From Isochrysis galbana (taxonomy: Eukaryota > Haptophyta > Isochrysidales > Isochrysidaceae), in NCBI GenBank assembly GCA_018136815.1, contig CM030933.1, positions 4,969,595-5,033,594 on the forward strand: DNA of 64,000 nt, given 5' to 3'. This document shows positions 29,628-40,533 of the stretch, in pieces (the first letter of the stretch is position 1; each line of letters starts with the position of its first letter). The translations under genes were made by a program, and so were the position numbers. The notes beneath the pieces were generated by a model. The model searched no databases, was not told where the DNA came from, and saw only the letters and a program-made list of their open reading frames with translations.

Positions 29628-32600
29628 CTACGGAGCTTGCGGCGCATCGTGGGCAATCAGCTCGTACGCGGCCGTCACGTGTGTTCGCATTCCGTTGGCC
29701 ACCTGGTGTCGTACGAGCGCCTCTGAACATCCCATCCCGTCTAGTTCGGCCGCGGCCTCGGCGTCCCACTCGGGCTCATCGCGCCCCTCGGCGGGGATCA
29801 CATCGGCCGGCCCTGCCGCGCCATTGAGCACCCATGGGTGTTCGCACACCTCTTCGAGCGTCGCGCGCCCGGCCGGCTTGACCGTGAGCATCCTCGAGAT
29901 GAGCTGCTTCGCCTCCTCGCCTGCGGGGAGCGGTCTGTCCCACTTGCCTCGCAGCACCTTGCGGCCTAGGGCGTCCATCGTTTCGGCCTGGAAGGGGAAG
30001 TGGGCTGCGAGGCACGTGTACAGTAGCACGCCCGCTGACCAAAGGTCGGCCTGTGTGCCCACGTACTCGCGCTGAGCGAAGATCTCGGGTGCCGAATAGT
30101 GCGGTGAACCGCAGAGGAGCTTGAGCGTGCGCGTCGAGGCGATCGAAGCGGCAAAGCCGAAGTCGGCTAGCAGTATGCAGTCGTGCGAATCCAGGAGCAA
30201 GTTGTCGAGCTTAAGGTCGCGGTGCACGACCAGCTGCACGTTATGGCAATAACTTAGCGCACCGAGCAGTTGGCGGAAGTAGCGGCGGGCGCGATCCTCA
30301 GGTAGTGGCCCATGATCGTCGAGAACTTCGCGCAGTGTGCCGCACGGTGCGTACTGCATGCATAGGCATATATCGCGCGTCGAAGTGATCACCTCAAAGA
30401 GGCGCGCCACATGACGGTGCCGCAACCGCGAGTGGATTGCCACCTCCGCCTCGGCGCGCTTGCGCAGCTTGGCGTCGGTCAGTTTGGCACGCAGCATCGT
30501 CTTGACGGCCACGAGCCGGCGTGTTAGCCGATGCATTGCGAGGCGCACCTCGCCGTACGAGCCCTTACCTAGAACGCTCATGAGCGAGTAATTGTCGCTC
30601 AAGCCTGACGCCGAATCTAGAGTCTTTGATAGCTGCGGATCGGCGGCGGCGGCGGCCAACCGCGCACCCAACTTGGGCGCGGTACCTGCTGTCGAAGGCC
30701 GGCGGCGGGTGGGCGGCTGCGGCGGCGAATCCGTGGCGTCAATGGGCGCCGGCGTCGGCGCCGGCGTCGGCACCGGCGCCGGCGCTGCCGCACGCACACT
30801 GTACACTGCGGCCGGATCGGGCCTGCGCGCATTCTCCTTTGCGCTCTTTGGCCGCAGCGCTCGGGCGGCCTCCTCCTTGGCCGCCGCTTGCGCCTCTGCG
30901 CGTGCGCGCTGCTGCTGTTCGCGCGCAACTCGCTCACGCTCTGCGCGGCGGAGCGCTTGTTTTTCGCGCTCACGCTGCTGGCGCGCTCGCTCCTCACGTT
31001 GCTGCGCAGCCGCACGCTCCTCGGCAGCCAAGCGTGCAGCCTCAATCGCCTTGCGCGCAGCCTCCGCCTGCTGCCGCGCCTCTTCCACTCTCCGCGCCTC
31101 AGTTGCGCGTGCCTCCTCTGCCTTCCGCCGCCGCTCGTTGTGCGCCCGCTGAGCGGCCGCGAGCTCGGCCTCAAGCCGCTCATCAGCTGAAGGTGCTCCC
31201 ACCTCAACGGCGAATCGTCCGGTCACTACCCCTGCGGCAGCTCGCGCCGCCGCAGCCTCCGCTTCCTCTGCAGCGCGGGCCGCCACGGCGCGCTGCTGCA
31301 CCTTGGGCTCTCGCTCGCGAGCGTCGGCCGCTGCTGCCGCCTCCTCTCGCCGCTTTCGCTCGGTTTCCTTGCGAGCGACCGCCTCCTCGCGTTCGCGAGT
31401 GAGACGCTCAGCCGCGCGCCGCGCCGCGCGCTCCTTGGCCTCGTCTGCCAGCCGCGCCTTGGCAGCTAAGTACGCCTCTGCGTGCTCCTTGGCGCGCCGC
31501 TGCAGTCCCTCGGCGGCGGATTCCGCCGGCCGGGCCGCATTGCGGCCAGTAGCTGGTGTCGGCTCCGAAGCACCACCCTCAGCGGCCGCCTCCGCCTCGA
31601 AGTATTCGCGCTCGAACGAGTGCTTTGCCTCGTGGTTGGCCGCTAGCGCGCCTTCAACGGCAACGCCCTCTGGAGGCGCATCGGCTGACGGCGGCGCCGG
31701 TGCGGCCTCCGCCACCGTTTCCAATACGGTGGGTGTGCCCGCCTTTGCTGGTTGTGCGCCGCCGTCGATCCATGCCGTCGGTCGCCGCCTGGCCAAGCTC
31801 TTGGCGTTTCGGAGAGGCGAGCCCAGCGGCTCGCCAGCGATGATGCGCGCTGACGATGGGCGCGTTCGCGTAGGTGAGGCATCCAGGGCTGGCGAGCGCG
31901 GCTGGTCGGGCGAGCCAGATGCGGGCGGTGCCTCGTCCGCCTGCGCCACTACAAAGGCGTGTTCGCGTCGCGGATGCACACGCAGCGGCGACGAAGCCGG
32001 CTCTGCCACTCTGGCCGGCCCGGTGCGCCCTTCGGCATGCCCAAATGAGTATGAGCTCTCTGGCGGAGGCCGGCTGGGCGAGATGGGGGTCGAGATGGCA
32101 GCCACGCTGGGCGGTCCGGAGGTCTGATTCTCGGCTGCCCACGCCAACGCCGGCCGCCCATCGCGCACGCGCGCTGGCGAGGACCGTGGACGCGGTGGCG
32201 AGGCGAACTGTGCGGCCGAGCGCGGCGGCGAGTTGGGCCGCTCCGGCCTGCTAGGGGCTGCCACTGGCCGCTGGCGCGCGGCAGCCGCGAGCGCTTGCAC
32301 CACTTCGGCCGCTGTCGCCGAGCGCTTTTGCTGGCGCAGCTCGTTACTGCGTAGCCTACGCTCGGCCTCAGCTTCCATGTGCGCGGCGTGCGTCAAGTGG
32401 ATTTCGTGCGCCCGCTCGCGCTTGCGTGCCACCTCGGCGACCCGCCGCGATGCCGCCTCTCTCCGGCGGGCCTCAGCGTGCGCAAGTGCCCGCGCCTTAG
32501 CCTCTTCGTCCGCCTCGCGCCTCCGCTCCGCCTCGCGCCGGCCCTCGGCTTGCCGCCGCTGTACGTTGAGTTGGCGCTGGCGCTGTGCGGCGGCGGCCGC

Positions 32601-34130
32601 GGCGACGGCCGCCGCGCGCGTCTCGACGACGCGCGCCTCAGCTGCGCGTACCCGCTCGGCCGGAGTCTCAGCAGGCGCGCCGCCGCTGCCGCCGCCACTG
32701 CCGGCGCCACTGGTGGCGGCGGCTGTCATCTGCGTGCGCTCCGCCGCGACCGCCGCAAGCGCCCCGCCCTCCGACGCACGCAACAACCCCACCTGCACCT
32801 CCTCCTCCCGACGCGCCTCCTCGGCGCGAGCGAGCGCGTTGGCCGCCTCAGCTCGCTCAGCGGCCGCGCGCGCCTTGGCCTGTGCCAGCTCCAGTTCCAG
32901 CTGCGCCGCCACCGCGCGCGCCTCGGCCGCGCGCGCCTCCGCCTCCGCCCGTTCCTCCATCGCGCGCAGTCGTGCCTCCTCCTCGCGCACGCGCCGTGCC
33001 TCGGCGGCCGCGCTGGCGCGCTGACGCGACTCCTCCTGTTCGCGCAGCGCGCGCGCTTTCAGCTCAGCCTGCGTCGCCTCAAGCCGGCGAGCCGCCTCCA
33101 CCTCGGTCTGCAGCGCCGCTGCCTTGGCCTCCTCCGCTTCCGCCTCGCGCTTGGCGCGTGCGGCGGCCGCTTGCGCAGTGCTGCGGGCCTCCGATTCATG
33201 CGCTAGCTGCTGCTCCAACGCGCGTTCGCGACGGCGCTCAGCCGCGGCGGCCGCGGCCGCTGCAGCCGCCGCATCCGCCTGGCGGCGCGCTGCTTCTGTT
33301 GCCCGCCGGCGCATCACCTCCTCCTCTGCCTCGCGCTTGGCGTGCAGAGCGCGCGCTCGCGCGGCACGCTCCTCCTTAAGCGCCGCGCGCCGTTTCTCGT
33401 CGGCCTGTCGCTTCTCGGCGATCCGAGCCTCCTCCTCGCGCCGCGCTGCCGCCTCCTCACGCAGGCGTGCCGCTGCGCGCTCAGCACGCTCGCGCTCGTG
33501 CGCCGCGAGCAGAGCGCGCCGCGCGAGGGCTGCCTCACGTGCCTTCTGCGCGTCACGCTCGCGCTCGAACTCGAGCCGCGCTTCTCGCACAAGGAAGTCC
33601 TCCTCTACCGGCGGTGGAGTGGGCACGGCCCCTCGTGTGCGAGCAGGTGGTGCGGGCCGCCCCGGCCGAGCGGGCGCGACCGCTGCACGAGGGCCGGGCA
33701 CCCCCGCAGAGCCCTTGGCTTCCCGCAATTCCCGAATGCCAACAAATGAGCCGCCATGCAGCGAAGCCGAGCGAAGGCCGCGGGCTTCCGGCGGTGCGTC
33801 CTCCTCGAGCGGCGGCGCGAAGAGCGCCGCATGCACGTCGTGCGCGAAGGTACCGTTGCGTTCCTCCTCTCGCTCGCTCCCCCCTTCTGGCTCTCCTCCT
33901 CTCTCGCTCTCTGCCTCGACAGCACGGTCGGCAGTAGCAGGAGCAAAACCGAAGAGGAGCGCGTACGCTGCATCCGCCCCCTCGCTCTCTAGCTGAGGCG
34001 GTGTGGCAGAGGGCGCGTGTGTCGCAGGAGCCAAACCGATGAGGGCGCGTGAGGCGGAGGGCGCGTGTGTTGAGGGGAAGAGCAGCGCGTACGCCTCGTC
34101 AGCGGCGAGAGACGAAGAGGAGAGTGGCAT
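29628..34130 (-). CDS. Ser/Thr protein kinase (CAMK/AMPK-MARK-like) with very long coiled-coil N-terminus and UBA-like tail
   Basis: ATG 34130 gives 1500 residues without introns. The kinase domain begins at about residue 1185 (VLGKGSYGEV glycine loop, VAVK lysine), with catalytic HRDLKLDN at about 1305, DFG at about 1325 and APE after LLCGSPHYS. That layout is typical of SNF1/AMPK/MARK kinases. After the kinase, DAEAAAELDGMGCSEALVRH resembles the UBA/AID segment of that group. The first 1100 residues are Ala/Glu/Arg-rich coiled coil plus Pro/Ser-rich linkers. The extreme N-terminus repeats a short motif three times (DEAYALLFPST, DAAYALLFGFA, DVHAALFAP). The partner is unknown; cytoskeletal or flagellar scaffolding is a guess. 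Confidence 0.85.
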   Translation of the reverse strand: MPLSSSSLAADEAYALLFPSTHAPSASRALIGLAPATHAPSATPPQLESEGADAAYALLFGFAPATADRAVEAESERGGEPEGGSEREEERNGTFAHDVHAALFAPPLEEDAPPEARGLRSASLHGGSFVGIRELREAKGSAGVPGPRAAVAPARPGRPAPPARTRGAVPTPPPVEEDFLVREARLEFERERDAQKAREAALARRALLAAHERERAERAAARLREEAAARREEEARIAEKRQADEKRRAALKEERAARARALHAKREAEEEVMRRRATEAARRQADAAAAAAAAAAAERRRERALEQQLAHESEARSTAQAAAARAKREAEAEEAKAAALQTEVEAARRLEATQAELKARALREQEESRQRASAAAEARRVREEEARLRAMEERAEAEARAAEARAVAAQLELELAQAKARAAAERAEAANALARAEEARREEEVQVGLLRASEGGALAAVAAERTQMTAAATSGAGSGGGSGGAPAETPAERVRAAEARVVETRAAAVAAAAAAQRQRQLNVQRRQAEGRREAERRREADEEAKARALAHAEARRREAASRRVAEVARKRERAHEIHLTHAAHMEAEAERRLRSNELRQQKRSATAAEVVQALAAAARQRPVAAPSRPERPNSPPRSAAQFASPPRPRSSPARVRDGRPALAWAAENQTSGPPSVAAISTPISPSRPPPESSYSFGHAEGRTGPARVAEPASSPLRVHPRREHAFVVAQADEAPPASGSPDQPRSPALDASPTRTRPSSARIIAGEPLGSPLRNAKSLARRRPTAWIDGGAQPAKAGTPTVLETVAEAAPAPPSADAPPEGVAVEGALAANHEAKHSFEREYFEAEAAAEGGASEPTPATGRNAARPAESAAEGLQRRAKEHAEAYLAAKARLADEAKERAARRAAERLTREREEAVARKETERKRREEAAAAADAREREPKVQQRAVAARAAEEAEAAAARAAAGVVTGRFAVEVGAPSADERLEAELAAAQRAHNERRRKAEEARATEARRVEEARQQAEAARKAIEAARLAAEERAAAQQREERARQQREREKQALRRAERERVAREQQQRARAEAQAAAKEEAARALRPKSAKENARRPDPAAVYSVRAAAPAPVPTPAPTPAPIDATDSPPQPPTRRRPSTAGTAPKLGARLAAAAADPQLSKTLDSASGLSDNYSLMSVLGKGSYGEVRLAMHRLTRRLVAVKTMLRAKLTDAKLRKRAEAEVAIHSRLRHRHVARLFEVITSTRDICLCMQYAPCGTLREVLDDHGPLPEDRARRYFRQLLGALSYCHNVQLVVHRDLKLDNLLLDSHDCILLADFGFAASIASTRTLKLLCGSPHYSAPEIFAQREYVGTQADLWSAGVLLYTCLAAHFPFQAETMDALGRKVLRGKWDRPLPAGEEAKQLISRMLTVKPAGRATLEEVCEHPWVLNGAAGPADVIPAEGRDEPEWDAEAAAELDGMGCSEALVRHQVANGMRTHVTAAYELIAHDAPQAP

Positions 34131-34391
34131 TTGCCACTGCGGGGGGGGGGGGAGGGGCGTGAGAGGCGGAAGGAGGGGGGGTGGGAGGGGGGGGGAGAGG
34201 GGGTGAAGGGAGAAGGGAGACAGGAGGAAAAGGGGGGAGCGGGAAGGCGGGAGGAGGGAGGAGGGAGTGACAGAGAGAGCGGCACCGTGAGAGAGCTCCG
34301 GGGCGAGGAGGAGGGTGGTGGGGAGAGAGAGAGAGAGTGAGAGAAGAGAGAGAGAGAAAGAAAGGGAGAAAGAGAGAGAAGAGAAGAGAGA

Positions 34392-34448
<57 letters not shown>

Positions 34449-34450
34449 CC
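34131..34450. promoter_or_regulatory. GA-rich tract upstream of the kinase
   Basis: On the coding strand this is a CT-rich leader of about 300 bp that includes a pure (GA)n run at 34398-34447. Similar CT-rich leaders precede CPN20, the DHHC gene and the FAD gene, so this may be the common promoter/leader type here. Confidence 0.4.
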
Positions 34451-35530
34451 GTTAGGCGACTGCTGTCGGCTTCTTCTCTCTCTCCCTGCGTCTCCATGAA
34501 TTTTATAGTAGATTGGCAGGTGAGGCTAGTGGATAGTTGAGGAGGAGGAGGGCTGCCTAGCTGCTAGCTGGGAAACACGTGTTTACCGTTTACCGTGTTT
34601 CTACGAAAGCCAAACACAGCCGTGGTTTGCCGTGTTTCAAACGGCCTCCTGTTAAGCCGCCGCGTTTGTAGCAGCTGGCCAGTGGCTAGCGGCGTGCGCG
34701 CGCAGCGCGCAGCACTGCCGCGCCGCTCCACACCGTCACACGACAACCAATGCCAATGCCAATGCACCGCGCCTGTGGACACCGTGTGGTTGGGGTCTTC
34801 CTCGCAGAGGCCGAGGATGATGACATAATGACGGACGCCCAAACCAAAGTGCAAAGTGCGTCGGTGCGCCTCGCGACAATGGATCGCTTGCGCACTCACC
34901 GAAGGACAGGCTGACTCAGGCACTCAGGCCGGTGGCGCGGGCGAGGAGCACGCCAAAGGTGGTCATGCTTCCCGGCTTCCCGGCCTGCCACGCGCGGCGG
35001 GCAGGGCCTCTCCGTCACATCACGCCTCGTCTTCGTCTTGCAGGACGGCCTCCCGCTGTCGCATTCGCGAATCGACACTCGTTAGGCTTCGCTCTTCTCT
35101 TTGTCGTTCGGTATTTATCGTTATAATTCTCTCGTTCTCGTTCTCGGTCAAAAGCTTCGCTTGGATGCATGGGATCGTGGGTTGTGGAGCGCCCTCTCTC
35201 TTTCTCTCGAAAGAGAAGGGAAGTTTCCCCACCTTTCTTCCTCCCAGGCGCCTCGCAAATAGGTTTAATTTGCTATCTCTACAGCGGTTCTTTATCTGCT
35301 TCTGGGGGCAATCAGGTTTAATTTACGACCTCTTCGTATCTCTCCCTGAGGCACATCGCACTCCTTTCGTCTTATTTGGTAGGTCTCTTGGAATCTTGTG
35401 CGGCAGGATTGCCCCTCGTTTCCGTTATGGTGCGATTCCCCTTCCAGACGGGATCGCCGACAGATCGCCTTCTGATCGTCGTCCGTCGTCGTCTGGCCGG
35501 AGTGTTTGGGTTTGATTTTAGTCGAGTTAC
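34451..35530. other. Intergenic, nothing recognised
   Basis: Mixed sequence. I see no gene with a recognisable domain. Confidence 0.35.
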
Positions 35531-35930
35531 GTGAGAAAGTCGTGGGGCGAGAGTCGGAGTGTTTTCCTGGGTGTCTCTGTCCGTCGTCCTGTCGTCAGTC
35601 GTCATCCGTCGCTCTCGCTCTCGTCGCTCTCGCTCTCGTAACACTCATACCCTACAGCCTCGCCTCGCCTCGCCAGCCCCTGCCATCACAGCCCTCCTCA
35701 CACTCACCCCCGCCTCTCGCCGCTCGCTCGATGTCGCTTTCGCCGCCGTCCTCGCCCTCGCTCAAGCCCGCCTGCCCGCCTTCCTCTGCTGACGGGCTTC
35801 AGCCCGTCAGCACCTCCGAACTCGTCTCCTCCGCCGCGCCTGCCGCCGGCATGGCCCCTTCCTCATTGCCCTCAGGCCCTATGGGCCATCACAATTCGTC
35901 ACCCGCTGGCCTCGCCCTCCGTTGAGGAGC
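35531..35930 (+). mobile_element. 5' piece of a transposon family (CTCGCTCTCGT leader)
   Basis: A CT-rich leader with repeated CGCTCTCGCTCTCGT precedes ATG 35731, which opens MSLSPPSSPSLKP. The same leader and start occur at 36410-36780 (MSAPSSRSPSPLP, ATG 36568) and 51439-51830 (MPAPSSRSPSPKP, ATG 51641). All three stop being similar about 200 bp after the ATG. They look like 5' ends of a further retroelement family. Confidence 0.45.
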
Positions 35931-36409
35931 ACGGCCCACTGCCACTGCAAGGGCGCAGCGGCCGTGAGCCGTGAGTTTGCCCCAGCTAGTCCGATGATAC
36001 CTTGGGGGTTCGGAGTGAGCGGGCGCGGGCGTGCAAAGTGAGGAGGGCAGCGCACCGGTGTCATAAGCCGCTCCACGCGCGTCGGAACGCGTCGGGTCAC
36101 CGAGAATGGCCGCCATGGCCACCTAACGCATGGGGGGTCACGAGGGGGTCAAACGAAAACACTGAGGCGCCCGCCAGCAGAGCTCGGTTCAGTCGGCGGG
36201 CGAACGTGAAGTTCGACCCGCAGAGCCGTCTCCTGGCCCAAGCTGGTCGCGCCAGTCGCGAGCGAGCCTGCAACACCCCACCACACGCCTACAGGAGCGT
36301 GGTGGTGATCGACCACCTCGAGCGAGGCGGACGCCATCCCCCCGCTCCGCAGACAAGAAGCGGCAAAGGAATTCTTCGCCCCCCCTCACGAAAAAAGTAC
36401 TCGCTTCCA

Positions 36410-36780
36410 GGAAGGATGGGAGGGGTTTTCTTTTTCTTCCCCTCCCCACCCCTACCAGTCGCTCCTCGCTCTCTCGTTCTCGCTCTCGCTCTCGCTCCCG
36501 TCGTAACAAGCAATCTTACAACACCAATCAAATCCACCCACTCACCCACTCACACTCGCTATCCGCTATGTCCGCTCCGTCCTCGCGCTCGCCCTCGCCA
36601 CTGCCCGCCATCCATCCCCCAGCCATCCAGCCATGGGAGATGATCAGCCCGTCCAACCCGCCAATGTCCAAAAGGCCGTGGCTTCCGCCGCCTACCTTCC
36701 GTCCCATCCGGTTCCTTCTGTCCCATCCATAACCTCCAGTCCGTCAACTGTAACCTGCTTGTGCGGCCTTGGCCTTGGGT
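36410..36780 (+). mobile_element. Second copy of the CTCGCTCTCGT-leader element
   Basis: The leader is at 36460-36500 and the ATG at 36568. See the copies at 35531 and 51439. The reading frame is short and low-complexity. Confidence 0.45.
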
Positions 36781-37161
36781 ACCTATTACTACTAATACTT
36801 ATTAATAGGTTGGGCGCCCACAACGATCTAAATAGTAAATAGATACAAATAGTGGCCTAGCGCTATCTAGATAGATATTGATGGTGCTTTTTGGAAGTAG
36901 ATGTAGATAGCCTAATATCTAGATATAAGGCTAACATGTTCACAATCCTACAAATAATCACAGCATACGGATGAAAGAAGGAAGGGAGGGAATTCGATGG
37001 AGCATGAAGCACATGGGCTGCATACACGCTCCTCACAAGTCGCACACCAAACCGAGTATATGGGTCCGGCGCATGCACTATTATCCTGGCGCCCCGCCGA
37101 ACACTGCGACCGTACCTTTTCAACTTCTTTCTCGCCGATGTAGACGAAAAAAGGCCCCACC

Positions 37162-39695
37162 TTAGTCTTTCTCGCCGATGAGCGCAACGCCGCGCAAGAG
37201 CCACTTCTTTGGCGAGTCTTGTGTCGGCAGATGCGCGTCGAAGATGTAGTCGGTCGTGCCACGTTCCCGCGTCTTGTAGACGGGGCAGACATATGTGTAT
37301 GAGGCGATCGCCGCTGCCTCGGGCAGAACCATGAGCGGCGCCACGTCCTTGCCCACGTAGTCGAGCAGCATCCGGGTGAGGTGCTTGAAGTAGGCGAGCA
37401 GCGGCTCGCTTTCCGCTTTTTTTCTCGTCGCAAGCCACGCCTCTACCACGGGCAGCCAGCCGAGGTCAGTGGCGCCCACGTGGACGACGCCTGCCCGAGA
37501 GACGGTAGTGGGCGAAGCGTTGCGCAGGTCCTCCACCTCGAAGAGCAGCGTCACATTTGGGCGCAACATGGGCAACCGTTCGTTATTGGCGAGCGTAAGC
37601 ATCATACTATCATCCATCACGCTAGTCAGGTTCTCGACCCACGTTGGATCCATCGGCCCGTCGAGCACGATCCAAGTAAATTGGCGTGCGTTACTATTCG
37701 CCTTACGCCAAATGGGGCAGAAGGCGCCGTCGCGCCAAGTGCCGTCAGACGGGTCGACGTGCCCAAAGAGCTGCGTGACGGGCATCGACTTTGGGTTGAG
37801 CCGCACCTCGAGTTGTCCGCGGCCAAAGGCTGGCGGCGATTTGTCGGAAGATTCGCATCTCCCAAGTGCTGCGTGAAGCGCTGCCAGCATCGCCGACTTG
37901 CCTGCGCCAGAGGGGCCGACAGCGACAAGCGTATGCCGGGCGAGGTACGCTTCGAAGAGCTGTACGACCTTGGACACCCAAGGCTCGTGCGCCTGAAGGC
38001 CCAGCTCGGGAAGAACGGCGTCTAGCGCGTTTTGGAACGCCGTGTCCGTTGCCTTTGGTACAGTCTGCTCAGGAAAGAGATCTTCCACAAACGCCAGGAA
38101 GGCGGGCACATCGGCTGCGGCAAGCTTGGGCAAGTTGTGGTCACGGAGAGTACGAAGGACGAGGTCCGCCTCGGCGGCCTCAGGCTTGGCGCGCTTGAGC
38201 TGTCCCAGAATTCGCAACGCTGCAAGGACGGCGCGCAGGCCAAAGTCGTACTGCGGTTGTCTCGAGAAGTGTTGTTTGCATACAACGTAGAAGCCATCGA
38301 GCTTCTTGGCGAGCTCGGCTGCTTCCACGAAACCGGAGGCCGTGAGCTTGACCGCAATGAGGAGCTCACAGTCGGGTAGCACCATCGCAATACCGCGGAG
38401 GAGCGTCCGCAGGTCCTCTGGGAGTGGCGTGCGGCCTGGGGAGCCCGGCTGCAGGCTAACGAAGACACCGCAGCCTTGGCCTACGCCAACGGTCTTCCCG
38501 TCTGTGAAGATAATGGTAGACATATTCTCACGCAGCGCCGAGAAGACGCGCCCCATTTGCTGCGCGGCCGCCGCCAAGACCCCCGTCTCAAGCCTGTCAA
38601 ACTCATCAAAGAAACCCCAGCAACCCGATTGGGCAAGCCCCTTGAAGATGCTGCCCATCGACTGGCACGTCATCTGCGACGAGCAATTGAGCAGCACTAC
38701 GTGCTTGCCGAGCAGCCGCCCCAATTCCTTTACGGTCTCTGTCTTGCCCGTTGCGCCGGGCCCGAAGGTGGCGCCACTCATGTGCATGCCTAGGGCCTGG
38801 GTGAGCGTGACGTAGCAGCGTGTCGTGAGGGGCGTGATGCAAAGCCGCTCCCAGACGCCGAGGTACCCGTTACTGTAGTCGAAATGCGCATCCACGATGG
38901 AGATGCGCGCAACCTCGCGCCGAGCGTCCCAATAGCAGCGCGGCTGCAGCTGCCAGCGAAAGTCGGCCGCACTGCGCACGCCGCCGGCCACGAGGTCAGA
39001 GACAACGTCGCGCTGGTGCACAGCGAGGGTGATCATGCCCTCAAGCTTGCGTCGAGCCCACGGCTCAGCCAAATGAGAGGCATCGTGCCTGTGCAAGTCG
39101 ATCATTTCGCGCACGCGGGCTGCGTTCTTCTTCTTGCACTCGTTAAGCGTGGGTGAGCGCAGCGCGACCTCGAGCTCGCGAGCCCAGACAACTTGCATGC
39201 CGAGCACCGCCAGCTGCGCCCCGTACTTGTTGGCGAACGGCTCCAGCATCATCGATTCTGCATCGAGAATGGCCGCGTGCGCCCCGCGCCGGACCGTGCG
39301 CTCGAGCTCCACAAGAAGACGGCCGAGCCACTCCTCCGCGCCACCCGTCGCGTTGACGACCGCCAAGAGACGCGTAGGCTCGCCGCAGGCGCAGCGCACG
39401 CCCTCAATGCGCGCGTCCCCTTCCAGGTCAAGACGGTGCACGGCGTCGAGCAAGGAAGCCGCGTGGGTCTGCATGTGCTCTACGTCCGCCTCGTGCGACA
39501 GCACATCGAGGAGCACTCGATCAGACACGAGGAAGAAGCGAGGGAAGGCGGCACGCTTGAGGTCGAGATAATCGGCAAGCGTGCGGCTAGACGTCTCGAG
39601 CTGCTCTTGCATGTGCGCTAGCACGTTGCGCAGGTTCTCGTTGGCGTGGCAAAATTGGAGCACGCGCCGTGCGTCGCGCGCCTTGGCCATGAGGC
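37162..39695 (-). pseudogene. Dynein heavy chain fragment: linker end, AAA1 and AAA2
   Basis: Dynein heavy chains are about 4,000-residue motors, and only about 843 residues are present. The frame emerges from the gap with the linker (AAFPRFFLVSDRVLLDVLS). It then has the AAA1 P-loop GPGATGKTETVKELG and Walker B WGFFDEFDRLE, and the AAA2 P-loop GPSGAGKSAML with NLTSVMDDSMMLTL. It stops at 37162 just after AAA2 (LIGEKD), without AAA3-AAA6 or the microtubule-binding stalk. No further dynein coding occurs to the left in this window. The motifs are intact, so either this is an exon of a gene continued elsewhere or a truncated copy. The upstream end is lost in the 100-N gap. Confidence 0.75.
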
Positions 39696-39795
39696 NNNNN
39701 NNNNNNNNNNNNNNNNNNNNNNNNNNNNNNNNNNNNNNNNNNNNNNNNNNNNNNNNNNNNNNNNNNNNNNNNNNNNNNNNNNNNNNNNNNNNNNN
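39696..39795. other. Assembly gap, 100 N
   Basis: A standard-size scaffold gap between the dynein fragment and a LINE ORF1 fragment. Confidence 0.99.
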
Positions 39796-39905
39796 GCTCC
39801 ATGAGCTCCCCGCAAGAACCGCATTCCGCGCTAGCTGCCGGCGCGCCCTCGCAGGCCATCTCCAAGAGTGAGATCAGCCTTGCTCTGACACTCGCGGGAG
39901 CGATG
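39796..39905 (+). mobile_element. LINE family B ORF1 fragment
   Basis: The plus-strand frame reads SMSSPQEPHSALAAGAPSQA, matching the minus-strand ORF1 start near 23400-23480 with few changes. It begins at the gap and fades by about 39905. Its presence next to the gap suggests that a repeat caused the assembly break. Confidence 0.75.
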
Positions 39906-40533
39906 TCGCGATGTCCATTCCCCCCCCCCCCCCATACCGGGGGGGGGATTCCTTCAGACTACCATTAAAGGCGGAGAGCTCTATTCTTGTCGTGTGCCGC
40001 GCGGCGCCGAGTGCTCTCGCGCCGTCGAGATCGGCGGCGCGGAGAGAGGAGAGTCGCCGCGCGAAGACCGCTGAGAGAGTTGAGAGGACCTCTGGTTCAA
40101 TGAATGAGAACGCCTTGAGTCGTGAAATAACCTCGTCCCGCACACTTGGCGAGGTGAAGAAGCGTCTTGGCCTCCTACTCCCACGCTCTTTCTCACAACC
40201 TAAGGGCATTTATATATAGACTTCGAAGTCCCTCTGGACGTCTCTCCGTTGCTGCTCCCCTCTCTTCACTTCCGTCTTTGCGTGGCGCTCCACCGCCCAC
40301 TCTCTCTCTCTCTCTCTCCCTCTCTTGCTTTCTCTCCCGACCAACCCTCACATCTTCTCCGTCTCCAGCTCTCTCTCCTCCTGCTCCTCGCTTTCCCTCC
40401 CCTCCTTCCTCCCTCTCTCCCCCCTCCCTCTCCCTCGTTCTTTCTGTGTCTCCAGTCCCTCTCTCTCTCTCCCTCTCTCCGTTTCCCCCCCCCTCCCCCT
40501 CTTCCTCTCGCTCTACGCCTGCGCTGTGTGGCG
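39906..40533. other. Intergenic, CT-rich leader of CPN20
   Basis: A C-run followed by a G-run (39920-39950) forms a potential hairpin. From 40290 to 40520 the sequence is almost entirely C/T, as in the other leaders. No gene was recognised. Confidence 0.4.

Noticed and set aside
30590..34000. Several long Ala/Arg/Ser-rich plus-strand frames
   Set aside because: They are shadows of the GC-rich coiled-coil kinase gene. Only the minus strand has a recognisable domain and proper composition.
34131..34540. Arg/Glu repeat frame (GAGAGA)
   Set aside because: It is a translation of a simple (GA)n repeat.
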